64,000 nt of DNA from Septoria linicola (GCA_024114885.1 CP099419.1:4464001-4528000); one strand, 5' to 3'; counted from the first letter of the stretch, positions 1-12,033 are shown. Numbers and translations are program-made. Notes: a model not told the origin generated them from the letters alone.

Positions 1-200
1 ACCTCGTCAGTAGTCGATTGACCTCGTTCGAGCTGACGCGACCTCGTAAAAGCTGGTGCGATCTCGTCCCAGCTGACGCGACCTCGTTAAAGCTGACCTG
101 ACCTCGTTAAAGCTGACCTGACCTCGTTAAAGCTGACCTGACCTCGTCAAAATTGACCTAACCTCGTTAAAGCTGACCTGACCTCGTCAAAGTGGAGCTG
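1..200. repeat. 20-bp minisatellite, ten units
   Basis: Ten head-to-tail units of exactly 20 bp fill this stretch. The consensus starts acctcgttaa and ends agctgacctg; units at 81, 101, 121 and 161 are nearly identical, while the outer ones diverge. The array runs off the left edge, so its full size is unknown. A short copy of the same motif is found at about 38845-38890. Confidence 0.95.
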
Positions 201-260
201 ACCGCGAAGACAACCACGTGTGTACAATGAAGCATTCCAGATGCTTGCCCGAGGTCAAGT

Positions 261-860
261 GACCACGTCAATGCTCAACCGACCATACCAATACTAACTT
301 AAAGCGACCACTTGAGAGAGTTTATCCGACCATTGGAAAAGCCAAGCCGACCACTCGACAACCCCGGCCGACCATTCACCAATGGTCATCATACTTACCA
401 TTCGACAAAGGTCAACCGACCATTCCATTGACAGCCTGCTGACACGACCAATCAATGGAGCCAAAACGACCATTCAAGTCACTTCATCCTACCACAACCA
501 CACTTCACTGAGTAAAGCCACGGCGACCACTTGATAAGCTCAAACGACCAGTCAGGAACGCCAAGCTGACCATTTCAATGCACTCATCCGACCGTTCGAC
601 AACCTCGTCCGACCACTTTCTTCCCCACTGTCGAGAGGAAGGTCAAGGTCAACTGACCACTCCAACAAGAGCCAAGTCGACCATTCGATGCACTCATCCG
701 ACCATTTGAGAACTTCATCCTACCATTCAGTAGGAATAAACCAACCACTCTACTTGTTGATCCAACCATTCGAAAAAGATCATCCGACCATTGCAAAAAC
801 CAAGCCGACCATTCGACAAGCTTGCACGACTGGTCAGGTCAGGTCAGTAAAGCCAAGCCG
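261..860. repeat. degenerate ~22-bp minisatellite with CGACCATT core
   Basis: The core cgaccatt or cgaccact recurs roughly every 21-25 bp (for example at 280, 305, 327, 348 and 369), followed by variable filler such as cgacaa or ccaagc. Spacing is less regular than in the adjacent 20-bp array and units are more diverged. Open frames across it are by-products of the repeat, not genes. Confidence 0.8.
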
Positions 861-1276
861 GGCACTCACGCAGCTCATCCGTCGTTGCAGGCCAAAGGAT
901 AAACCTCGCAGTCATCATACTCACTGTGCCTGCTTCGATATCAATCGCAAATGCATGATCAAGTGGAAATCAAAAGCGAAAGCCAGTACATGGTCATTGA
1001 TGGTCAATTGGTCTGTCATACCGTACAAGAAACCTTCCCATGCTTCTGATTCTTCTCCTCACCCTCTCTGTCTAAAGCGCCAGCCATGCCTGTGCCAGCT
1101 CGAAGGGTATACGCAAAAGTTTCCCACAAAAGCGCGCAGTGTGTAAAAGAACAAGTGGTTGATGTGTCAGTCAGTCGTGGTCGATCATGAATTGTTCCTC
1201 CTCCTTGAACATGCCTTCCCTCATCCTCCATTTTTTGTGTCAGTAGTGCTCGTGTCTCTTCTTCTGCTCCCGTTCC
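861..1276. other. intergenic, nothing recognised
   Basis: Unique sequence between the minisatellite and the 3' end of the Tea4-like gene. Short open frames on both strands show no protein-like composition. It presumably holds the 3' UTR of the minus-strand gene. Confidence 0.6.
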
Positions 1277-4200
1277 TCAAAAGCGAACGCCTTTCCGTTG
1301 CAAGTAGCTGCCAAGCAGTCCATCGAGTTGGCCCATCATGTCTTGCACACCCTTCCTCTCTTGGGTGAAGAGGTCAATCATAAGTGGGTGATTGGCTGCC
1401 ACAGGCTTGATGCCAGATTTGTCGTTGATCATGACCAGCATGTCTCGCACTTCACTGCCATCCTCTAGCCAGGCCTTCAAGCTGTCGTCAGACCATGACT
1501 GCTGTGACACAGTGGGAGAAGGTCTCGAGCTGGGCGGTGACAGCTGCGCCGACGATGATTTCGACGTGTTGCTATCCGTAGACATACCACGCCTGGGTGG
1601 CGAAGCCGGCTTTGCCACAATAGGAGATTTTGTTCCGGCCCGGGCGGCATCTCTCGCAGCCATGGCAGCCTTTTCTTGTGGTGGTAGAGGTGATCGTGCT
1701 GTTGGTGTGGAATCATCATCCTCATCGCCAGCCGCAACCTCATCCTCGCTTGGCTCAGCAGGATGCTCAATGATACTGGGCGAGCTACTCAGACTCTCTG
1801 GTCCTTCCTCGTCATCGCCTTCCTCCGCACCTTCCTCGTGGTAAGTGTTTGGAATGTGTATTGATTCCGTTCCATGCATGAATGTGTGGCTGGAGATCTC
1901 GACTGGACTCTCCGAGAGCCTATCGCCGTCCTTCTCTTGATTCTGGTCATCGAATGGATTTGCTGGCTCGTCCACTGGCGAGTCAAAGTCGTCGAGCTCC
2001 ACGCGTTGCTTGGCTTTCTTGGCCTTGGTAGGCTTGCCTTCCTTGTCACCGAGATGAAGCATGTTCGTGATGGGTGCGACCGAGTTCTGGACCATGGCGA
2101 GCGGTTTGCTGATGCTGCTCGTGTTCTCCAATGGAGGCGCTTCTTTCGTCTGCTGCTCCTCAGTTTCTGCGGGAGTTTGTCGAGCGGGATCATTCTCAGG
2201 ACTGGCGGTGCCCATTTCGTGGGCAACACTCGAGCCTTCGAGCTCGGCCACGAAAGCCGCCTGACTGGAGTCTTGTGACGATGACTGCCGCAAAGATTCA
2301 TCGGGCCCTGGTTCGTGGTAGTCATGTCTGAACGCAGAAGGCGTCGAGATCGAGCTCTTGTCAATAGGAGAAAGCTTGCCGCTAAGACTTGAGTTGCCTC
2401 GTAATGAGCCTTCGCGTTGCAGCTCTGCTGAGACCTTCTCCGAATCGGCATCGCTGGAGACATCTTTCGCCTTCTTGTCCTTCTTCTTGCTCTTGAACAG
2501 TCCGCTCAGCATACCGCCGCTCTTCTTCGGTTTCTCCTCTTTCTTCTTTTTCTCGTCCTTCTTCCCTGTTGTCGACTCGGTAGGAGAGCTGGTCGGCTTT
2601 AATTCTTCGAAGCTACTGCTTCGTGCAGTCTCGCTAGAAGGCGACTTGGCGTTGTTGGCCTGCTCTTCGCGGAGCATGCTGGGCGTAAGTGTTATTCGCA
2701 CCGTGTCGATCTTATCGTCCTTGAGGAAGGAATCGGTGTTTCGCGTCCGCTTCGACTTGAGCGGTGCAGCTTCTGTTGCCACGGTTGGTATACTGCTTGC
2801 ATCAAACCCAAATTGTGCCAACTCACCAGTCTTGGGGCCATCTCCCGTCACACCCGCATCGACAAGAGCTTGTGCCGCTGTCGCAGCCTGTTCGCGATCG
2901 AATGAGGCGCGATTAGAGCCTGTGCTTGATCGCCTTTCTGCTTCTGGGTGCTCGACCTCAGCCTTTTGAGCCTTGTCTGCTTCTGCTTCTGGCTCCTCCT
3001 TGGCAGCCTCTTCCACGTGCTGTGCGGCGCCGTAAGAAGGCTCGATCATATTCTCCTCGTCATCACTCGAGTAGTCGTAGTCGGAGGCTTCAACGTATGT
3101 AGGAGCCGCGAATTGCACCGTCTTTGCATTGCGTCTACGCATGGCCTTCTTTAGCGGATTCCTCGACTTTTCCGAATTGTCACTGAGCATGGTGGCCGAT
3201 AACTGGAATTTATTAGCGAAGGCTCGAGATTAGCGAGAGTGCACGAACATCAATGTTTCTGTGCTTGTTCAACCTCGCAAGTCGCTCTGTAGGCGTTTCG
3301 ATGTGCTCAGCAGGCAGATATCCTAGTATATGATTAGTCAACTGCTCGTAACAACCTATACGAGCCACCTACCAATACTACTATCCTTGACCACTCTGAC
3401 GAGCCACCAATAGCTATTGCTATCGTCTAGCAATACCATGGTATCACCTTTCGTGGCATTCGCCTGGCCCTCGACGGTGGCGACGAAAGTATGCAGGGCA
3501 TACACGAACTCGAAGTCGATATCTTCTGCTTCATGTAAGCACTCACAATCCCAACCATAGTCAATGAATTGCGGATCAAGATCAAGGAAAGCGTCATGGT
3601 CATCATCATCATCTTCGTTGGTGTAATCCTCATCGCCATGATCCGAAATGGCCTCTGGCATACTTTCCCAGGAAGCATTCGAGTCGGCTGGTGAGAGTGG
3701 CGTGTCCAGTAGAGGGTCGTTGACGGGAAGGAGGACCGTTTCCATATCAAGACTGTTCACGCTTGACAAGCTGGGCGATCGCTTGTGCACGTAGCGCGTC
3801 AGATCGGTAGTGCTCCGCATGAACGAGTGTCTTCTGAATGGACTTGCGATCGGGCTTCTCGTCTCCCCAGAGATGTCGCTCAAGCGGTCGTCCTGGTCCT
3901 CGAAAGTAAATGTCTGTTTCTTAGATCCGTAGGCTGTGGTATTTACGCGCTCTCCCGTCCAGGTAGAGCTCGGCGGTGGCTCAAAGTCCGGCGTCCTGGC
4001 CTTCCCGATATCCTCTTCATACCTACCCTTTCCGTGATGATGCTTCGACGCTATGAATACAATCCTGCTTCTCCGTGCAGGTCTGAAAGGCGACTCGTCT
4101 GGGGAAGAAACATTGGCCAAAGGCGAACGATCTAGTCCACCCATTCTCGACCTCAGCGGCAAGTGCTGGGGAGTACTCAAGAATGGCGACGAGTCGGGTG

Positions 4201-4717
4201 TCATGTCCGCAGTCTGGTTGAAAGACTCGCGAGTTGGAGTTGAAGTTGGTGTGCTTGCTGCAGAAGACAGACTGGTCGAACGTGCCGGCCAGTCTTGTAC
4301 GCGCAGCTGGTAAAAAGGCGCGCGCTGAGAAATCGAACTGTACCCACCATCTTCGATGCTCGGCGAGCTCGATATCCTGTCCATCATGTCGTCGTCGCTC
4401 TCTCCCTCGGCATCCCCTGCGCCTTCCTCCCCATTCTGGCCATTGGTCACGCGATCCTGCGCATTGTTGGCGTTGGCGTTGGCGTTCGCCGTGTTGCTCG
4501 TCGTCGTCGGTCGGTCGTCCAGGTTTGCGGATGTGTCCCAGGCTTCTGCCAATGTCTTTTCTTCCGAATGCCGCTCTTCGAGTACGTGCTGGACTTGAGC
4601 TGCCAAGTGTGGTGCGTTGCCGTTTGGTGCAGGGTGTTTTGCGTGTTCGGCAGCCGTAGGACTTTGCTGGTCTTGCAGATCGAGCGTGTCTGCGCGGACA
4701 ATGTTGGGGCGCGTCAT
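1277..4717 (-). CDS. tea4: Tea4/Bud14-type SH3 domain protein (cell polarity, PP1 regulator)
   Basis: Three exons (4717-3373, 3322-3249, 3202-1277) give 1114 residues; the introns are 50 and 46 bp with GTAGGT and GTTCGT donors. The N-terminal ~390 residues are disordered and acidic. One SH3 domain spans about residues 397-460 and is split by intron 1, rejoining as SSIG/YLPAEHIETPTERLAR, a signature of the Tea4/Bud14 family. KTVQF (residues 500-504) fits the RVxF docking motif for protein phosphatase 1. The rest is Ser/Lys/Glu-rich with a basic KKKDEKKKKEEK stretch. In yeasts these proteins bring PP1 to growth sites and link microtubule tips to formin-driven polar growth; hyphal tip polarity is the inferred role here. 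The start is the ATG of MTRPNIV; an upstream in-frame extension exists to 4906 but is not conserved-looking. Confidence 0.88.
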
Positions 4718-6054
4718 GGTCACAGCCGGCGAGATAATCAGGTCAGGCCAACAGACTCTTGACCGCGTGGGCCGAGACCGCGCAGTGTCGCTATTGGGAG
4801 AAGGAGCGGAGTCGAGGCAGCATGGCAGGGAATGCTGAGCGAGTGGAGTTTCGGATTGTCGTCCTTGGAATTGATGTAATTGTGGGCAGTGCGCCTGGAT
4901 GGGCAATTGTTGGTTGTTTGGTCGGTGTCAGGTGGAACCTCGTTGATCCAAGGAAATGCGGTGGCTGAGAGCGAACGTTGGCGAGCTACAGATCGGCGCG
5001 ACAATCCTGCTGTGCCTCTTTCTCGTCCTCTTCCCACTTCCTCGCACACTGCCAGAGTGATTGCAAGTCGCGAAATGTCGTAGATAGAATAATGTCGTGT
5101 CGTGTCGTTCCAAGTCGACTGGTCTGCTCAGTCGGCCATTTCCCCGTGGTTTCCCAAAAAGTCGAGACGACCCCTGGTCGCTCCTTCCTAGCCTCAACTT
5201 GAGACACGGCCGCTAGCATGAGCTAATTTCTGCCAAGAGACACGTCGTTACTGGCTCCGAACATCACAACCAGGAAACATCATCCCGTCCATCTCGTGAA
5301 TCAGGTCGCTCGCAATGGAAATCGACACAACTGACGATGGCGACGTTGTCAAGGTCCTGAGCAAAGCAAACCGCCTTCCAAACACCGAGACATCGTCGGA
5401 CCTTCCGAACACCGGATCTAATCTGTGGCAGCCACATTTACCAGTTACACAATCCCTGTATCACGATATTAGGCGTCGGCTCGTGCGTAGCAAGGGCACT
5501 GTGACATCTTCCACGCGTCAGTCTCCATACAATAATGGCCACCATGCCCGCGATATGGTTCTTGTACTTCTTGATCACTGCGAAGAGACCTTCATACACC
5601 AGATCAAAGTTTCCGGCAGACAAGAGATGAATGTATTTTGAACTAAAGCGCGGTAGCTCGTTTTCACGACTAGTGTTATCAGGCTGAGCATGTGCGCCAC
5701 AGGGCGACCAGTGGTTCTCAGATCTGCTCAGCGGAGAGACACAATGTCTTCGCCTCGACAATATCGAAGGCGCAGGCCGCGTGTGCCACAAGCACGATAC
5801 ACGAATCGAAGAAGTCATAGAGTGCTACACAATGCTAAGTTACATAGGTACAACTCGTGCTTTCACAGCCGTCACATACAGAGCCCCAGTACATTCCAAC
5901 GTTGAAGCTTTTCAATCGAAATCACTCCCGCTTGGATGTCTGTCAACGCCAATGATGAGACCTGCGAGTCGAAGTGAACCTGCGAACATGCTATGCACCC
6001 CCCGCGCGTTGGCAGATATGGTCGCCGGCAATAAGAGCACCACAACGCGCCACT
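4718..6054. other. intergenic, no supported gene
   Basis: Holds the promoter and 5' UTR of the Tea4-like gene. A 108-codon plus-strand frame (5315-5641) and an overlapping 126-codon minus-strand frame (5438-5818) exist; neither has recognisable domains or a convincing start and splice context. Confidence 0.5.
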
Positions 6055-6597
6055 CTACGAGTACTTATGGTCCAGCAGAACTCTTGCCCCGTCCGATTGG
6101 CGATTGTTGTTGAGCGGAACACGGCCGTCAGCTGGTGACAATATTGATGTAGGAGTGACGAGTGATACTGGTGTGATCGCACCCAGTTCAACATCAGTCA
6201 CTTGATGATCTCCCAGTCTCTTCTTCAACGAGCTGGTGCTACTGCCGCCATCAGTCACGGAGCCAGAACCAACGCTGACCGTATCATCATCAAGCACAAG
6301 TCTCAATCTTGGCTGCCCAAGCCCATCAGGAGGTGGGTAGGCACGAACTTTGACCACGGCCTTATGTGTTGATTTTTGCGATACACCACCTGAGCCATTG
6401 TCTAGCTTGTGGGAGGGACCATTCGGTGAGTTCTGGCATAGAACTAGAAGTTCCGTGACAGAGTCCCATGCGGTAGAAGTACCTTGCTCTCTCCTCCATA
6501 TCGAATATACGATATGACTGAGCGCGACGAAGATGTACACACATACTCCCGCTAGCGTGATTTTATCGATGATGAACGATGGGCCGATATATTAATG
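6055..6597 (-). pseudogene. C-terminal remnant of a fungal multi-pass membrane protein
   Basis: An open frame starts just after a TAA and reads through a hydrophobic helix (around IDKITLAGVCVYIFVALSHI) into a tail with WDSVTELLVLCQNSP, then KAVVKVRAYPP and RLRLVLDDD. This order, one last helix followed by a W-[DS]-x-x-[ED]-L-x-x-L tail, resembles the C-terminal end of a large family of uncharacterised Pezizomycotina membrane proteins; the family assignment is from memory. No ATG lies in frame before the helix, and no upstream exon with a continuous N-terminal domain could be joined in 6600-7850. It is probably a decayed gene, although a spliced upstream part that I could not resolve remains possible. 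Confidence 0.4.
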
Positions 6598-8088
6598 GCC
6601 CCAGTTGAGCCATATAAGGCTTGAGAGGACAGTGATGGGTAATATGTGAGAACGAGGTTGCGCAGGACTGCACGTTTGAGCGAACCAGACACCACGGTCT
6701 TTGGCGTTTCTGGAGCCTTTCTCTGCGTACGCCAGTCTCGCCATGGATTGACCGGGTTGCTCGTCCTGATGACGCGTGACATGGTGGCGACGAGTATTCT
6801 ATGGGCCGATGTACGTAGGAGTACAAGTGCAGAGAATCATCGTATGAGCTTGATCGGTTAGCGGGAGGTGATTACTCGAGAGGATCGGGCGAAAGCGGTC
6901 CGGTCGTTTGGTCGTCGCGTCAGCCTCCATCTCATTGTTCCCTCCTGGAACGGTCTTGCTACACAGGCTCGACGGTATCGAAGTCAGGCTGGGCTGGAAA
7001 GCTGTGATTAATGTGCTCTGATTAGACCTCTCCAATGCGTTGTGCAGATATAAGCCCTCTGAAACCACCGCAGGGGCAAGGCGCCTGCAGCGCACTGTTC
7101 GCAGCTCCACTGCATAGCGAGTGAGTGGGTACCGGCAAGGCTGAGAGATTCACGAGACTGTTGTGAGCCATAATGCTTGGATCAAACACCCTGAGCATAG
7201 AGTGTGACGGCTATATGCGTACAGGAGCTGAGTTTGTGCAGCGATCTCCATGGAAACCAGGTATACTGCTCGCTATAAGCCCGGAACGTCGCAGTCAGCA
7301 TAGCTTCGTGGCGTTTAGAGCTACGGCTGTAGCGTCGCGTTGGATATCCGTATCCTGTCGTGCTAAGGAGCGCAGCGCAAATCGGTCGTGTAACTAGCGG
7401 TCAGGCTGAAACAGCGGGACGTGTATTCAGCTTGAACAGGAGGAGGACTGGGCAAATTGTTAGTACTATCTTGATTCAGAGCGTCTGGCAGCGAAAGTTG
7501 GTGAAGCTCACTTTCTGGCTATATCGCAACCACACTGGTCATGCTGATGCTTGGCCGGACCATGCGCCCAGCACTACGTTCATCTCTGTCGCGAAGCTGA
7601 CATGTCTGCATCGCTGAGTTTGAGAGCTGCAGTTGCTCGCAGAATTGGACGCTGAACGTGTACGCGGTGATTGTGATCGGGTTCGAAACGATCGCCGTAT
7701 CCGAAGCGAGTCTTGTGTTACCTGAGGTGCACCTCGAGATTGGCGAACATGGGTACTGTGCCCTTTGGCCCCACTGTCACACAGAACTGAGCTGAGCTGT
7801 CCAATTGTCAGCCGGTCGACCAGAATTAGGTCGCACAAACATGTATTCTAGGCATATGGTGCAGCCACAACGCATCAGGTCTCGGCAGCAATGATACGTG
7901 CAACGGAATTCCGCATGCTTGGTGCGCCACTTCATAGGACATCGTCACTACCACGAGGCAAGGGATGATGCTGCAAGGCATGTCTTTCTGTCGCCTTCGA
8001 TGTCGCCTTCGCTGTCGACTTCATGCTCTTACAAGTCAGAGCCCGTTGACTCGCCTGTAGCATACGGAGCATCGTGATGCAAAGCTGA
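6598..8088. other. unresolved region, possible decayed exons
   Basis: Only short frames interrupted by stops on both strands. Minus-strand frames at 6552-6826, 6799-7110 and 7539-7838 could be relics of the N-terminal part of the membrane protein above, but I could not link them by plausible introns. Confidence 0.35.
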
Positions 8089-8301
8089 CACGAAGACCAT
8101 GAACCGGCTATCGCGTTCATACTACCATGCTTCTTCCCGTCTCGGCCTGTCGCCCACTCGCTTCACGATGTACTGGCTGAGCTTACAGAGTACAGCACCA
8201 TTCGGCGACTACAGGCCGAGCGATTTGTCGATGCCGCTTCAACAACTACGCCGTACGACAAGAACAGTGAGCATGCACCTCTTTGCGTTGGAACCCCTTC
8301 C

Positions 8302-9309
8302 ATGGCAAGAAAAGGAGCTCGCTACCTTCGCACCACAGTTGGGTCGCTGCTTGCTGGTCTGACCCAGGCGGAAAGAGACGGCATACACATGATCGTATTT
8401 ATACCACACACAGATCCGACAGTCCACCCAGCATACAACGAAAGTTGGCTCCCGAATCTTGTGGATGAGGTGTTGCTGTACAATCTGTCAAGACTTGAGC
8501 TGGACCATGTCAAGGATCTAGAGAGTGACTCTGGCCTCCATCGCAAGAAGGGCTTGTTCGACTATACATACCTGCTCAAAGCGTGTTACTCCAAAGGGAC
8601 CTCGTACATCGCGATGATTGAAGACGATGTCATTTCCATGGACGGCTGGTATCATCGAACAATGGCTGGGTTGAAGGAAGCAAGAGCTCGATCTGCGCAG
8701 GACTTCTTGTACCTTCGCATGTTCCCCACTGAGGAGTACCTTGGCTGGAATAGTGAGGACTGGCGAACACACATGTTCTGGTCTTTGATGGCGATCGTTG
8801 GCGCTGCCTTATTCCTCTTCACGCTCAGGACCATGCTGCCAAGTGTGCAACTCTTCCTCACGCCTTACGTATCACTGGCCATCTGCGCAATCCTGGTGCC
8901 CTGGATCGTTGTCCTGGTTTTCGCGGCTGGAAAGGTGACAGTTTTTCCACTCCCGGTAGGAATCACTGAAATGAACAAATGTGGCTGCTGCGCGCAAGGC
9001 TTGGTGTATCCTCACGCCAAGGTCCCTGACCTTGTCAAGTGGTTCGAGTCCGCCCGCATTGGCTTTGCAGACATGTTGACTGAGCAATCCGCCAATGATC
9101 ATGGTGAGCAGCGATATGCTCTGGTGCCAAGCGTGCTGCAGCACATCGGCTCCAAGAGTTCAAAGATGGACGACTTTGGTCATGGTGCCAAATATTCGAA
9201 GTCCGTGGCGGAGTTTATGTGGAATTTCGGATTCGAGTTGAATGATGCCAAGGCATTGCGAGCTGAGCATGAGCTGGCGGCGGTCACTTCAGCGGGATTC
9301 ATGAATTGA
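8302..9309 (+). CDS. PGAP4/TMEM246-like GPI-glycan glycosyltransferase, N-terminus missing
   Basis: The protein has a GT-A type sugar-transferase fold marked by MIEDDV (acidic metal-binding motif, about residues 103-108 of this frame) and split by a pair of adjacent membrane helices (about 160-178 and 186-210). This split arrangement is the hallmark of PGAP4, the Golgi enzyme that adds a hexosamine side branch to GPI anchors. The first ATG in frame is at 8302, yet the same frame stays open back to 8089 and encodes family-like sequence immediately upstream (PLCVGTPSMARKG spans the ATG). No in-frame ATG or N-terminal membrane anchor precedes it, and a stop lies at 8086. Either a short upstream exon was missed or the gene has lost its start. 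The 3' part looks intact to the stop. Confidence 0.65.
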   Translation: MARKGARYLRTTVGSLLAGLTQAERDGIHMIVFIPHTDPTVHPAYNESWLPNLVDEVLLYNLSRLELDHVKDLESDSGLHRKKGLFDYTYLLKACYSKGTSYIAMIEDDVISMDGWYHRTMAGLKEARARSAQDFLYLRMFPTEEYLGWNSEDWRTHMFWSLMAIVGAALFLFTLRTMLPSVQLFLTPYVSLAICAILVPWIVVLVFAAGKVTVFPLPVGITEMNKCGCCAQGLVYPHAKVPDLVKWFESARIGFADMLTEQSANDHGEQRYALVPSVLQHIGSKSSKMDDFGHGAKYSKSVAEFMWNFGFELNDAKALRAEHELAAVTSAGFMN

Positions 9310-10814
9310 GTAATGGCGTATCACTGGTGGGCAACAGGGGAAATATAGACGCCTTGGATAGTGTTCAAGGAGGAAGGGAGAACTTTGAGGGCGGCGGCTC
9401 TTCCAGACCCTGATCAGGCATGCTGAATAACAATGTTGTCATAAGACATCGAGCAGATTTGCTTCTCAACCTGGGCATATATCATCTTGAGCGCATGTGC
9501 AGCCAGCATTCTGTGATGATCTCAGTCATGTTAATAGTCATGCGTGCAAGAAAGAGGCTTCCAAGTGGAAAGTCTCGTCTGCCAAGATGTGCTTAGTCAT
9601 ATCCCAAGAGAGACTGCACGTTTCTTTGTACAGAGCCAGCTGAGTCTGCGTACGGGGAGCTACCATTCTGCAGTGATCAGCGATCCAAGCACTGCCATGG
9701 TCAGTTTGGGCGATCGAAGTTATGGTGCATTCTGCTGTTCCGGCTGAAGTTTTTCTAATGGAATCCCAACGCCATGGAAGAAAAGCGGCCAGCTTGGTTT
9801 GCAGAGCAGGTCAATCGACACAGGTCGCTCCATTTCGCGCAGTTCAGTGTGTTGCCACCGCGTAGACACTTTTCACACAGTCACAGCCTCTGCCAGGCGA
9901 GCTCGACCGGCTGTGCACATAGTTCCAGGATGAGCGAAGGCGAGAGGTCTACGAACTCATTTCGGCCAGAATGCTTTTCGCGGACCCGAGATACAGACCA
10001 TGTCGACGTTCATATACACGATCTCTACTGAGCCTCGATTTTCGGAGCACAGTATGCGCTAGCAGACATCCTCCATTGTATCCCTCACCCTATCTCCATC
10101 GAACCACGACGTTCCTGTTACTTGCACGTTGCTATGCATCCCACCTCGCCAAAACAATGGCCACTCTTCGTTCATATTTCGACTGCAGCTCTGGCTCTAG
10201 CCGCTGATGAGTGAAGCACAAGTCGCGCAATCGACGCAGTCTTGGCTATGCGCACAAGACGCATAAGTGGGACAAGCGGCTGGGCATTTTGTGCATTCTG
10301 CAGCCAGGGCCTTTGCTCGCAGCTTGAGATCCAGGCAAAGTAGTAAGCCATTGGCGGATTTACTGCACTAGACTGTGCTGCGACTCTGCAGTCAGCAATA
10401 TAGTATTTGCTGACTGCATCAACTGTGACCCAAGCTCTTGGCACACGGGAGAGCAACGCCGTTCAAGCTGATCATTCCCTCAATTCAGCTATTGACTGAA
10501 GTCTCACGATAGTAGAAATGCGACTCAGTGACCATAGCGACCCGTGTCTGGGAGACCACGCCCTCCAGCTCGAGGCTGTTATTCGTGAGATGTATCGACG
10601 GCCCAAGCACGAAGATTCAGAAGTAGCCTGAAGATCGACACTATCACTTGTAAGATCTTCCATCACTCTCTTGGCCAAATGCAGTAGGAATGCAGTAGGA
10701 ATGAAGAGCGGAAAGCCGAAGACGAGCATTTAAAGGCGATGCCAGAAGCCATATACCAGTTCCCAGCGCACTCATCACAGCAAACTCGATACTCAATCCA
10801 TTCTTAGACACAAC
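9310..10814. other. intergenic, nothing recognised
   Basis: About 1.5 kb with only short, uninformative frames on both strands. A TATA-like catttaaagg near 10727 precedes the next gene. Confidence 0.5.
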
Positions 10815-11628
10815 ATGGTCCCGCATACTGCTTAGGGTTCTGGCCGCCGTGGTCGGCCTCAATTTCCTGGCACCAGTAGCAGCCCTCATCCCAGAAAATG
10901 CGCCTGTCAAGGATAGTCAAGTTTTGGCAATGATCGAAAGTCAACAACAACTCCCTTGGACCCAGCTGAACGACAACACTTATCATGTCATGCTTGACAA
11001 CGATGAGTGTCTCAGCTGGGAGTCGTTGTATCGCTCCACGAACAACATGACTGACGACTTGGGTCGTGTTGTCCCTGATGAGTATGGCGCCTTGCTGTCG
11101 CCACGGGTTTCGATATTCACAGGCTGACGGATGCGGTCGACAGTATCGCCCACTTGAACTGGGCCAATGATCTTGGAAGTGAAGAGCTACAGAAGCGTCA
11201 GCGCCCCATCATCTGTTATGGTTCGGGGTCATAGTGAGTCGTCGTGTGCAGTGCTGGCTGGGTCGCCTTGATAAGCCCAGACATTGACTGAGGACCATAG
11301 TGCCCGCGCCATCGTCCTCAACGGCCTTCTCACCGGTGTCTGCGAGGGCTTCAACTACGGCGTTGGTGCTGGCGTTCGCCAAGTCATCAAGAGCTTCGAT
11401 CTGGAAGACATTGGAGGACGAAGAATGGAAGCTGTGTGGACATTTGTCAAGAGAGTCGCACGTATTGGTTCGACGATCAGTTGTTCAGGAGCACTTGGCA
11501 ATGTCATCTCAAACTACTGCGAGCCAAACGAGGAGGGCTCGGAGCTCGTGACTCGTGGCGGAGAGGCATTTGGACAGGATGGCGATGAGTACCATGTTGA
11601 TCCGTACGAGTATGGATGTGGATGCTGA
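10815..11628 (+). pseudogene. secreted Cys-rich preproprotein with an out-of-frame start
   Basis: A frame open from about 10816 encodes a typical signal peptide (SRILLRVLAAVVG, ending near APVAA), a propeptide, a Lys-Arg site (ELQKRQ, Kex2-like) and a mature region of about 130 residues with six cysteines, ending GCGC. The nearest ATG (10815) is one base out of this frame and stops after six codons. A last intron is clear (GTGAGT at about 11232 to CATAG before 11302). A further frame change near 11090 can be explained by a 41-bp intron (GTATGG to CACAG), short for this genome, or by an indel. No family was recognised. It is effector-like in design. I call it a pseudogene because of the start; a missed 5' exon would rescue it. 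Confidence 0.5.
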
Positions 11629-12033
11629 GTCAGGTCTAGAAGAAGTTTTGTGCGGCAGACGGAAGAACACATTATTTGCTTGGGGATGGATTTATGGATC
11701 ATATTAGTCCTTTGCAGCAATCCATTGATGCATCTGGCATGCTTCTCTTCTAGCCTCGCTCGGCGGTGATGTCAGCGCGATGACTGTGGGACGTCATCTA
11801 GGACCATGCAGCACGTATCTCATCCATAATCTTGACCAAGAGGAAGCCAATCGATTGCTAGCCAGCTCAACCCAATACAGAATCTTCATCAACAGCCAAC
11901 AACAGCCGAGGCGGTGGCCAAATCAGGCAAGCGCGACTGCGTAGTGGCGAGCACAGCCACATTATATATGTACAATAAGCAAGACCACTGGCTCGCACAG
12001 GACATACTAGTAAAGCAAAGCAATCATTCCACG
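11629..12033. other. intergenic, nothing recognised
   Basis: About 400 bp between two plus-strand genes. It should contain the terminator of one and the promoter of the next; no clear motif was seen. Confidence 0.5.

Noticed and set aside
5315..5641. 108-codon plus-strand frame upstream of the Tea4-like gene
   Set aside because: No domain, no plausible splice partner and a composition typical of random open frame; an overlapping antisense frame is just as long.
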